A stretch of 64,000 nucleotides of DNA, taken from NCBI GenBank assembly GCA_963711315.1, contig CAVQDQ010000001.1, positions 124,001 through 188,000 of the forward strand, in the 5' to 3' direction. The notes beneath the pieces were generated by a model. The model was not told the origin of the DNA and ran no database searches. It worked only from the letters and a program-made list of their open reading frames with translations. Positions 52,064 to 59,287 of the stretch are shown here, in pieces. Numbering within the stretch: position 1 is the stretch's first letter; every line of letters starts with the position of its first letter. The translations under genes were made by a program, and so were the position numbers. This DNA is from PALSA-612 sp963711315. GTDB lineage: Bacteria > Actinomycetota > Thermoleophilia > Gaiellales > Gaiellaceae.

Positions 52064-52735
52064 CCTCGCCACCTGGGAGATTCTCGTGCGGCTCGCCGCC
52101 GCGGCCGCGCTGGGCGGCATCATCGGCATCGAGCGCGAGCTGCGCGAGCGCGAGGCCGGCTTCCGGACGCACATGCTCGTCTCCGTCGGCGCGGCGCTGT
52201 TCACGATCGTGTCGGCGTACGCCTGGACGGACTTCACCTTCTCCCGGGCGAGCGGTGTCACCTTCGACCCCACGCGCATCGCCGCCCAGATCGTCACGGG
52301 CATCGGCTTCATCGGCGCCGGCGCGATCATCCGGCAGGGCCTCACGGTCCGCGGCCTGACGACGGCAGCGACGCTGTGGATGGTGGCCGCGATAGGGATG
52401 GCCTGCGGCGCGGGCTTCTACTGGGCGGCGGTCATCGCCACCGCGATCGCGCTCGTTGGCCTCGGGCCTCTGCGCTTCGTCTCCAGGCGCATGCTCGACC
52501 GGCCGTACCGCCGCGAGCTGGAGGTGGAACTCGAGGCGGCAGGCTTCTGCCGCGTCGGTGGTCGGCGGCGCTCGAGCAGCTGGGGGTCAGCGTCTCGTCG
52601 TTCTCGATCGCAGCTCGCCGGGGAGGGCCGGTGATGACGAGCGCCATCGAGCTTCCACATCCGACGGATTCAGCGGACGTCGTGCTCCGGCTGGGCGAGC
52701 TCGACGATGTCTCGGGCGTCAGGTGGATCCGGTAG
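52056..52735 (+). CDS. MgtC/SapB-family membrane protein (frameshift near 52550)
   Basis: About 226 residues. Four or five membrane helices carry the MgtC signature: ALGGIIGIERELREREAGFR, RTHMLVSVGAALF, TGIGFIGAGAIIRQGLTVRG and LTTAATLWMVAAIGMACG. After about 52550 the natural frame changes to AALEQLGVSVSSFSIAARRG and ends RWIR at 52735, an ACT-like tail. MgtC proteins affect Mg or pH homeostasis. Starts at GTG 52056 within the end of rph. Confidence 0.85.
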
Positions 52736-53296
52736 TTCAGCGCGCGGCTCTGCTCGCAGAACGACCACAAGCGAGCCGAGCTGGAGCGCGTCCTTCCGAG
52801 CTGGCAGATCGAGCTGCTAGACGTGGACGATTACCCGCCCGAGGTGGGGGAGACGTTCCTGGAGAACGCGCGCGCGAAGGCCGAGCACGGCCGGCGGGTC
52901 GGTCCTGCGGACGAGTGGATGCTGGGCGAGGACTCCGGCCTGGAGCTGAGCGCCCTCGGCGGAGGGCCGGGCATCGAGACCGCCCGCTGGGCGGCCGGGC
53001 AACACGTCGGGAGTGCTCTGGAGGCACTCGCCGGCGAGGCTGACCGATCGGCGCGCTACGTCTGCGAGCTCGTCGCGCTCTCTCCGGAAGGTCCTGAATT
53101 CCGGGGAACAGGGGCTCTTGAGGGGCAGATCGCGCTCGAGCCCCGCGGCAAGGAGGGCTTCGGATTCGACCCCGTGTTCGTCCCCGAGGGCGAGCAGCGA
53201 ACCGTCGCCGAGCTCGGCGACGCGTGGAAGGCCGAGCACTCGCACCGCGCCCGCGCGGCTCGGGCGCTTCTGCAGTCGCTTGCAGAGACAGGCTGA
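52736..53296 (+). CDS. rdgB: dITP/XTP pyrophosphatase (RdgB/HAM1), start unresolved
   Basis: About 185 residues. CSQNDHKRAELERVLPSW is the N-terminal SxNxxKxxE motif, followed by GETFLENARAKAEH, LGEDSGLELSALGGGPGIE and GFGFDPVFVPEGEQRTVAEL. It hydrolyses non-canonical nucleoside triphosphates. The frame is open from the mgtC stop, but the first usual start (GTG 52823) would delete the substrate motif, so the true start is lost, probably to an indel near 52740. Confidence 0.85.
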   Translation, partial: FSARLCSQNDHKRAELERVLPSWQIELLDVDDYPPEVGETFLENARAKAEHGRRVGPADEWMLGEDSGLELSALGGGPGIETARWAAGQHVGSALEALAGEADRSARYVCELVALSPEGPEFRGTGALEGQIALEPRGKEGFGFDPVFVPEGEQRTVAELGDAWKAEHSHRARAARALLQSLAETG

Positions 53297-53406
53297 ATGA
53301 GGGAACTACCGTTCCAGTAGAGGCTAGATAACGCTTCCGCCGCCGCGACCGACATGGCGGGCGCGGCTAACAACGGTTCTCGGAGAGCGACTCCCGCCGG
53401 AAATCG

Positions 53407-54246
53407 TCAGATTTCCGGGCGGTAAGCGAGCCCGGGTAGGCCTTCGGCCAGCCTTGCGCGCCGTCGCGCGAACCACCAGTTGAGCTCGGCCCCCAGGACG
53501 ATGACGTTCGCCATCAGGTACAGCCAGACGAGGAGGATGAGCGGCCCTCCGAAAGCCTGCAGAGCGGGGGATCCCTGGGCGAGGTCGAGATACAGGGGCA
53601 GCACCTGAAACGTCAGCGCGAGCGCGAGCGTTGACGCGATCGCGCCTGGCAAGACGTCCCGCGGCGTGTGCGGGACGTTCGTCAGCACGTAGTACGAGAC
53701 GAAGAGGAACACGAACGAGCCGGCGGACGACGCGGCCAACGAGAGGATGAAGGCCGCGATCGAGTTTCCGGCGATGCCGGGCGCGTGGTGCGACAGCTGG
53801 TTCTGCCCGAACGAGCCGACGACGAGGCCTGCGAAGAGCACGACCAGCAGCCCGATCATCAGCCCGGCCGCCAACGCCTTGCCGCGGAAGAAGGAACGGT
53901 TGGGGCGGCCGTAGACGATGTTGAACGCCGACTCGAGCGCGCCGAAAAGGCCGAGCGACGACCAGACGAGCAGCCCGAGCCCGATCAGTCCGAGGACCGT
54001 CGCGTTGGCCCGGATCTCGTTGACGGCGCGCACGATAGTCGACACCGAGCTCTCCGGGAACATCCGCGACAGCTCTCGAACGAGGTACGTCGACTCGTCC
54101 GCCCGCCCGAACAGCCCGAGCATCGAGACGGTGAGGAACATCAGCGGTACGAATGCGAGCAGCGCGTAATAGGCGATCATCGCGGCGAGCTGCGGCCCGC
54201 GATCGCCCTGGAACTTCAAGAACAGCTCGCGCTTCCGCAGGCGCAT
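53407..54246 (-). CDS. YihY/virulence factor BrkB family membrane protein
   Basis: 279 residues with six membrane helices. LAAMIAYYALLAFVPLMFLT, then VLGLIGLGLLVWSSLGLFGA, a loop FNIVYGRPNRSFFRGKALA, and FGGPLILLVWLYLMANVIVL with GAELNWWFARRRA match YihY/BrkB. Once called RNase BN, the family is now regarded as a transporter-like membrane protein. A TTTACT box lies 7 nt before the ATG. Confidence 0.88.
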   Translation of the reverse strand: MRLRKRELFLKFQGDRGPQLAAMIAYYALLAFVPLMFLTVSMLGLFGRADESTYLVRELSRMFPESSVSTIVRAVNEIRANATVLGLIGLGLLVWSSLGLFGALESAFNIVYGRPNRSFFRGKALAAGLMIGLLVVLFAGLVVGSFGQNQLSHHAPGIAGNSIAAFILSLAASSAGSFVFLFVSYYVLTNVPHTPRDVLPGAIASTLALALTFQVLPLYLDLAQGSPALQAFGGPLILLVWLYLMANVIVLGAELNWWFARRRARLAEGLPGLAYRPEI

Positions 54247-54273
54247 TCGGGCTAGTAAACACGCTTCCGGTGG

Positions 54274-54279
54274 TAGGGT
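54274..54279 (+). promoter_or_regulatory. -10 box (TAGGGT) of roadblock gene, leaderless
   Basis: TAGGGT ends 6 nt before the GTG at 54286. Confidence 0.45.
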
Positions 54280-54285
54280 CGCGTC

Positions 54286-54630
54286 GTGGACGCGGCCGAG
54301 GCGCTGAAGGACCTGACCGAGATCTCGTCACAGATCGAGGCCGCCATCCTCGTCTCCTCCGACGGGACGACGCTCGCGTCGACGATCGAAGACGATGCAC
54401 GGAGCGAGCGGCTCGCGAAGGCCGCACAGGCGCTCTTGGAGGCGGCCACGGCCGACGGTGGCAAGCTCGTTCAGCTGGAGGCTGCGACGGGTGAAGGCAG
54501 CCTGTTCGTCGTGCGTGACGACGAGCGGGTCGTCGCGGCCGTCACGAAGGCCGAGCCGACTGCCGGGCTCGTCTTCTTCGACCTCAAGAGCTGCCTGCGA
54601 GGCGGCGGCCGCGGAGGAAGGCGACGGTAG
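54286..54630 (+). CDS. Roadblock/LC7 domain protein
   Basis: 114 residues. A roadblock fold: LKDLTEISSQIEAAILVSSD, GTTLASTIEDDARSERLAKA, VQLEAATGEGSLFVVRDDER, VVAAVTKAEPTAGLVFFDLK. Such proteins partner with Ras-like GTPases; none is here. After FDLKSCLR the shown frame runs into GGGRGGRRR. In the next frame it continues AAAAEEGDGRPRPRARPRTK and stops at 54685, overlapping the next GTG, so a base may be missing near 54600 and the true end may be 54685. Confidence 0.75.
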   Translation: MDAAEALKDLTEISSQIEAAILVSSDGTTLASTIEDDARSERLAKAAQALLEAATADGGKLVQLEAATGEGSLFVVRDDERVVAAVTKAEPTAGLVFFDLKSCLRGGGRGGRRR

Positions 54631-54681
54631 GCCCCGCCCCCGCGCGCGCCCACGCACGAAGGCCGCGGCCGAGGCGGGCGA

Positions 54682-54897
54682 GTGACGTTTCTCCGGAGGT
54701 TGTTCGGCTTCGCGACGCTCGCCGCCGTCGCCGTGGGTGCTGTTTTCGTCCTGCGGCGCCGCGCAGCCGGCTCGCGCCAGCGCGTCGACCTCTACTACGA
54801 GGACGGATCGATGGCGACGCTCGAGGCCGGCGATCCAGATACCGACGCGTTGCTGAGCCATGCCCGGGATGCGCTGGCCGCTGCGCGAGCCGCCTGA
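54682..54897 (+). CDS. Small single-pass membrane protein
   Basis: 71 residues. GTG start, one N-terminal helix (LFGFATLAAVAVGAVFVLRR) then a soluble tail (RVDLYYEDGSMATLEAGDPD). No family recognised; proteins with YYEDGSM tails are common next to roadblock genes in this lineage only as far as I can infer. It precedes pyrE by 8 nt. Confidence 0.6.
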   Translation: MTFLRRLFGFATLAAVAVGAVFVLRRRAAGSRQRVDLYYEDGSMATLEAGDPDTDALLSHARDALAAARAA

Positions 54898-54905
54898 GCA
54901 GCCCC

Positions 54906-55436
54906 ATGGGCGACGACGAGCTGAGACAGGCGATCCGCGAGCGTGCGGTCCTGGCGGGAAGCTTCGTGCTCCGCTCCGGGCAACGCTCGTCGTACTACGT
55001 CGACAAGTACCGCTTCGCGACCGAGCCGGTGATGCTCGAGCAACTCGGGGCCCGGCTGGCGGAGACGGTCGCCAGCGTGGATCCCTCCGCCGTGCGGCTC
55101 GCCGCACCCGAGCTAGGTGCCGTGCCGCTGGCGGCTGCGGCGTCGCTGTCCTCTCGCCTGCCGTTCGTCATCGTCCGCAAGGAGCCGAAGGAGTACGGCA
55201 CGGGCAATCGCCTGGAGGGCGAGTTTTCGCCCGGCGAAAGGGTTTGCCTGCTCGAAGACGTGGTTACGACCGGCGGCGCGTCGGTGGACGCCGTTCACGC
55301 CCTGCGCGAGGCGGGGCTCGAGTGCGCAACGGCAGTCTGTATCGTCGATCGCGAGGCAGGCGGCGCGGATGCGCTGGCGCGCGTCGCGGTCCGGTTGTGG
55401 CCCATCTTCCGCATGTCCGAGTTCATCAACGCCTGA
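54906..55436 (+). CDS. pyrE: Orotate phosphoribosyltransferase
   Basis: 176 residues. FVLRSGQRSSYYVDKYRFAT (orotate side), IVRKEPKEYGTGNRLEGEFS (catalytic Lys loop) and the PRPP motif VCLLEDVVTTGGASVDAVHA. It makes orotidine monophosphate for UMP synthesis; pyrF is 450 nt downstream. Confidence 0.93.
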   Translation: MGDDELRQAIRERAVLAGSFVLRSGQRSSYYVDKYRFATEPVMLEQLGARLAETVASVDPSAVRLAAPELGAVPLAAAASLSSRLPFVIVRKEPKEYGTGNRLEGEFSPGERVCLLEDVVTTGGASVDAVHALREAGLECATAVCIVDREAGGADALARVAVRLWPIFRMSEFINA

Positions 55437-55526
55437 AAAGCCCCGCAAAACCCGCATGGTTGAGCGGATCCGACGCGGGTGTTACGCTGCTCACAACCGG
55501 AAACGACCCCGAGGGGAGGAGTACTG

Positions 55527-55817
55527 GTGACGAAGCAGGAGTTCGTGGACCAGGTGGCAAACCGCTCTGGTCTCAGCAAGGCCGATGCCGCCAAGGCGGT
55601 GGACGCCTTTCTGGACTCGATAGAGGCGGAGCTGAAGGCCAGAGGCTCGGTGAATTTCACCGGCTTCGGCAAGTTCTCGACGTCGAATCGCGCGGCGCGC
55701 ATGGGGGTCAACCCGCGCACCGGCGAGAAGGTGCACATCGCAGCAGCGACGGTGCCCAAGTTCTCGGCAGGCAGCAAGCTCAAGGCGACCGTCAAGGCGG
55801 GTGGCGGCGGCTACTAG
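55527..55817 (+). CDS. HU-family DNA-binding protein
   Basis: 96 residues. KQEFVDQVANRSGLSKADAA, AKAVDAFLDSIEAELKARGS, VNFTGFGKFSTSNRAARMGV and NPRTGEKVHIAAATVPKFSA are classic HU; the C-terminus ends in a Lys-rich arm. Strong Shine-Dalgarno GAGGGGAGGAG before GTG 55527, so it has a leader. Followed by a clear terminator. Confidence 0.92.
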   Translation: MTKQEFVDQVANRSGLSKADAAKAVDAFLDSIEAELKARGSVNFTGFGKFSTSNRAARMGVNPRTGEKVHIAAATVPKFSAGSKLKATVKAGGGGY

Positions 55818-55841
55818 CGCGAGCCTGGCAGCAGTCTTCGA

Positions 55842-55871
55842 GGGGGTCGCTCCGGCGGCCCCCTTTGTTTT
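55842..55871 (+). terminator. Rho-independent terminator after HU gene
   Basis: GGGGGTCGC / GCGGCCCCC (one G-U) with TCCG loop, then TTTGTTTT. The most canonical terminator in the window. Confidence 0.88.
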
Positions 55872-55892
55872 AGGGCTAGCCTCTCAGGGACG

Positions 55893-56804
55893 ATGAACGC
55901 GCCGGCCGCCGCTATGCCGTTCGCCGACCGGCTGGCGGCCGTCGTTCAGGAGCGCCGCAGCCAGCTCGTCGTCGGCCTCGATCCGCGCCTCGAGCTGCTC
56001 CCGCTCGAGCTCTCGGGAGAGGCTCAGCTGGATCGCGCCGCCGCCGCCGAGGCGTTCACGCGCTTCTGTCGCGGCCTGATCGACGCCGTCTGCCCGTACG
56101 TCGTCGCGGTGAAGCCGCAGGCCGCGTGCTTCGAGGCGCTCGGCGCGGACGGCATGCGCGCGCTGGAGGAGATCTGCGAGTACGCGACGACGGCGGGCCT
56201 GCTCGTGATTTTCGACGGAAAGCGCGGGGACATCGGCCACACGGCGCGTGCGTACGCGGCTGCGTACCTCGAGCCCCGCAACGGCTCTCCGCCGCTGGCA
56301 GACGCGCTCACCGTGTCTACGTACCTCGGGCGTGACTCGCTCGAGCCGTTCGTGACGTCGTGTAGACGCTCGGGAGGCGGGCTCTTCTGCCTCGTGAAGA
56401 CGTCGAACCCGGGCGGTACGGACGTTCAGGACCTGAAGCTAACGGACGGAAACCAGGTTTGGCAGCACGTCGCGAAGCTCGTAGCGGAGCTCGGTGAGGA
56501 CGTAGTCGGTGAGTGCGGGCTCTCGAGCATCGGTGCGGTCGTCGGCGCGACCTACCCGCGTGCTGTGAGCGAAGCACGCCGCCTGCTGCCGCAGTCCATC
56601 CTCCTGCTGCCGGGAATCGGCGCCCAGGGGGCGACGCCGGCCGACGTCGCCCGCGCGTTCACGAGCGGGCCGGCGAGCGCGCTCGTCACCGTGTCCCGGT
56701 CGGTGATCTACGCCTTCCGCTTCGAAGGTGACGACTGGCGCGCGACAGCAGGCGCTGAGGCTGCCCGGCTGCGAGGCGAGGTATGGGCCGCCTCGGGCTG
56801 GTAG
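55893..56804 (+). CDS. pyrF: Orotidine 5'-phosphate decarboxylase, type 2
   Basis: 303 residues, the longer type 2 form seen in actinobacteria. QLVVGLDPRLELLPLELSGE, VAVKPQAACFEALGADG and the catalytic FDGKRGDIGHTARAYAAAYL (DxKxxD) are present, with LPGIGAQGATPADV near the end. Final step of UMP synthesis. Overlaps the LysM gene by 22 nt. Confidence 0.93.
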   Translation: MNAPAAAMPFADRLAAVVQERRSQLVVGLDPRLELLPLELSGEAQLDRAAAAEAFTRFCRGLIDAVCPYVVAVKPQAACFEALGADGMRALEEICEYATTAGLLVIFDGKRGDIGHTARAYAAAYLEPRNGSPPLADALTVSTYLGRDSLEPFVTSCRRSGGGLFCLVKTSNPGGTDVQDLKLTDGNQVWQHVAKLVAELGEDVVGECGLSSIGAVVGATYPRAVSEARRLLPQSILLLPGIGAQGATPADVARAFTSGPASALVTVSRSVIYAFRFEGDDWRATAGAEAARLRGEVWAASGW

Positions 56805-57109
56805 ACCGCCGCGGGGCCGCGCGGATAGCTGCTCCCCTCGCGTTTCTCGCAGCCGTGACGGTGGCCGTGCTGCTCATCCGCTCGGGCCTCGACGAGGCCT
56901 CGGATCGCTCGCGCCCCACGGTGCCGACCGCGACCGCACCGACGAGCACGAATCCCGGCACTGCGCGCCGCTTCTACCGCATCCGCGCCGGAGACACACT
57001 GGCCCTGGTCGCTCCCCGCTTTGGCCTCACCGAGGTCGAGCTGCTGGCGCTCAATCCCGGCATCGAGCCGACCGCTCTCAGCATCGGCCAGCGGATCCGT
57101 GTGAGATAG
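56783..57109 (+). CDS. LysM-domain membrane-anchored protein
   Basis: 108 residues. One membrane helix (IAAPLAFLAAVTVAVLLI), a Pro/Thr-rich linker and a C-terminal LysM domain: RIRAGDTLALVAPRFGLTEV, LLALNPGIEPTALSIGQRIR. Binds peptidoglycan. Its frame overlaps the end of pyrF and it precedes a D-Ala-D-Ala carboxypeptidase, suggesting a cell-wall role. Confidence 0.85.
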   Translation: MGRLGLVDRRGAARIAAPLAFLAAVTVAVLLIRSGLDEASDRSRPTVPTATAPTSTNPGTARRFYRIRAGDTLALVAPRFGLTEVELLALNPGIEPTALSIGQRIRVR

Positions 57110-57112
57110 CAT
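57107..57112 (+). promoter_or_regulatory. -10 box (TAGCAT) of dacA-like gene
   Basis: TAGCAT ends 8 nt before the GTG at 57121, starting in the LysM stop codon. Confidence 0.4.
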
Positions 57113-57120
57113 GCGCGGCC

Positions 57121-58239
57121 GTGCTTCGGCGCGCCGCTCTGCTCGCCGCACTCCTCGCCGTCGCTGCGCCGGCCTTCGCGGCCGCTCCAGTGGTGGACGG
57201 TCGTGCCTATCTCGTCCAGAACGCGACGACCGGCGACGTCGTGGTGGCAAAGAACGCCCGCCAGCGCGTGCCGATCGCGAGCATCACGAAGCTGATGACA
57301 GTGCTGGTGGCGCTCGAGCACGCCCGGCTCGACGACGTCGTCACCGTGTCCCGCGGCGCGGCCGCGATCGGCGAGTCGTCGATCTTCCTCTCACCGGGAG
57401 AGAGGTTGACGGTGCGCGAGCTCGCCCAGGCGGCACTGATCCAGAGCGCAAACGACGCCGCGGTGGCGCTCGCCGACCACGTGGGAGGAGGAAGTCGCGC
57501 TGCGTTCGTGGCGATGATGAACGCGAAGGCGCAGGCGCTCGGCCTGCGTGACACCAACTTCGCGAACCCGGACGGACTCGATGCCCGAGGCCACTACTCG
57601 TCAGCACGTGACGTCACGAGACTGGCGCGACTAGCGATGCGCAATCCGACGATCCGGAAGATGGTGCGCACGACCGAGACGACTATCTCCGGAGGACGGC
57701 GGCTCAGGACGCGGAACGACCTCCTCTACACGTTTCCCGGCATGCTGGGCGTGAAGACCGGTCATACGAGCGGCGCCGGCTGGTCGCAGGTGGCTGCCGC
57801 GCGAGGCCCCGGTTTCGTCGTCTATGCGACGCTGCTCGGGGAGCCCACGCGCACGGGCCGCAACGACGATTTGACCAGGCTCCTCGCCTGGGGGATCTCG
57901 CGCTTCCGGCGGATGCCGATCGTGCAGGCGGGCCGCATGTACACGTCTACCGAGCTGCCATACGGAAAAGGCCGGCTGCCGCTCGTAGCCGCGCGCGAGC
58001 AGATGCGGGTCGTCCGGCTCGGCAAGGATCTGGTGGAGGAGGTCGTCGCCCCGCGCTCCGTGGCGCTGCCCGTCGTCAAAGGGCAGAGGCTGGGGGCCGT
58101 CCGGGTGTATCGCGACAGGAGGCTGATAGCCTCCTCGCCGCTTGTTGCGTCACGCGCCGTCGCCGCGCCGGGCTTCCTCGGCCGCGTCGGGTGGTACGCG
58201 GGCGAGACAGCGGACAACGTCTTCGACTGGATCAGTTAG
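57121..58239 (+). CDS. D-alanyl-D-alanine carboxypeptidase (S11 family)
   Basis: 372 residues from GTG 57121, with a signal peptide (LRRAALLAALLAVAAPAFAA). Catalytic motifs SxxK in IASITKLMTVL, SxN in IQSANDAAVALAD and KTG in GVKTGHTSGAGWSQVAAA are intact. The C-terminal region ends with FLGRVGWYAGETADNVFDWI, possibly membrane-associated. It trims peptidoglycan stem peptides. Confidence 0.9.
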   Translation: MLRRAALLAALLAVAAPAFAAAPVVDGRAYLVQNATTGDVVVAKNARQRVPIASITKLMTVLVALEHARLDDVVTVSRGAAAIGESSIFLSPGERLTVRELAQAALIQSANDAAVALADHVGGGSRAAFVAMMNAKAQALGLRDTNFANPDGLDARGHYSSARDVTRLARLAMRNPTIRKMVRTTETTISGGRRLRTRNDLLYTFPGMLGVKTGHTSGAGWSQVAAARGPGFVVYATLLGEPTRTGRNDDLTRLLAWGISRFRRMPIVQAGRMYTSTELPYGKGRLPLVAAREQMRVVRLGKDLVEEVVAPRSVALPVVKGQRLGAVRVYRDRRLIASSPLVASRAVAAPGFLGRVGWYAGETADNVFDWIS

Positions 58240-58257
58240 ATCAGCTAGGGGGGACTC

Positions 58258-59217
58258 GTGATCGTCACCGTCACCATGAACGCCGCGCTCGACCGGATCC
58301 TCACCGTCCCGAACTTCAAGGAAGGTCAGCGGCACCGGGCGAGCGAGAAGCTCACGCTCGCCGGCGGCAAGGGCATCACGGTGGCCCGCGCGCTCAAGAC
58401 GCTCGGTGTGCCCGTCGTCGCGACAGGCCTGACCGGTGGCCGCAACGGGCGCCGCATCCTCGAGGAGCTGGCCGAGGAGGCGATCCTCTCGGACTTCGTC
58501 CGCATCGAGGACGAGTCGCGCACGTCGACTGCAGTCGCCGACCCGACGTCCGGCACGTTCACCGAGGTCATGGAGTGGGGGCCGCTCGTGCAGGAGGCCG
58601 AGCTGCAGGAGCTGCTCGAGAAGATCGAATACCTCTCGAAGGGCGCCGAGCTCGTGATCTTCGCCGGCACGCTGCCGCGCGGCGTGGCGGACGACTTCTA
58701 CGCCGAGGCCATCCGCGCACTCGGGCGCCGCGGTGTCTTCACCGTCCTCGACTCGGAAGGCGAGCCGCTCCGTATCGGGCTGGAGGCCGAGCCGTTTCTC
58801 GTCTCGCCCAACCGGATCGAGGCCGAGGCGGTTGTCGGCCAGGAATTTTCCGAGGACGGAGACTTCCTCGATGCGCTCGAGCGGCTGGGAGACCTCGGCG
58901 CGCGGAACGCGTTGATCACGTACGAGCGCGGTTGCTTCGCGTCGGTGCGCGGCGAGCGCGGACAGGCGAAGCGCTTCCGGGCCGAAGGGCCGATGGTGGA
59001 AGCGGTCTCGGGTGTCGGATCCGGCGCCGTGTTGCTGGCCGGCTTCATCGCCGCCTGGCTCGAGGACGCAAGCCCCGAAGCTGCGCTGCGCCGGGCGGTG
59101 GCCGCAGGCGCTGCGTCGACGCTCTCCGTCGGTGCCGGTCGGTTCGACCCGGAGGACGTCGGCCGGCTCTTGCCCGACGTCCAGGTGGAAGAGCTCACGG
59201 CCGTCGCCAGCGCATAG
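58258..59217 (+). CDS. PfkB-family sugar kinase, 1-phosphofructokinase-like, atypical active site
   Basis: 319 residues of the LacC/FruK group: TVTMNAALDRILTVPNFKEG, LAGGKGITVARALKTLG, FAGTLPRGVADDFYAEAIRA, LITYERGCFASVRGERG. Two normally fixed positions differ: GGKGIN reads GGKGIT (Thr41), and the anion-hole/catalytic motif GAGD reads GSGA (Ala257 in GVGSGAVLLAGF), replacing the catalytic Asp. It may be a weak kinase or have another role. A Shine-Dalgarno (AGGGGG) precedes the GTG. Confidence 0.8.
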   Translation: MIVTVTMNAALDRILTVPNFKEGQRHRASEKLTLAGGKGITVARALKTLGVPVVATGLTGGRNGRRILEELAEEAILSDFVRIEDESRTSTAVADPTSGTFTEVMEWGPLVQEAELQELLEKIEYLSKGAELVIFAGTLPRGVADDFYAEAIRALGRRGVFTVLDSEGEPLRIGLEAEPFLVSPNRIEAEAVVGQEFSEDGDFLDALERLGDLGARNALITYERGCFASVRGERGQAKRFRAEGPMVEAVSGVGSGAVLLAGFIAAWLEDASPEAALRRAVAAGAASTLSVGAGRFDPEDVGRLLPDVQVEELTAVASA

Positions 59218-59287
59218 GAGGGTCTCGCGTTCCGCCAGACCACCCTCCTGGGGCGCTGCTACCGTTCATAGGCACTTGACGGAGCAA

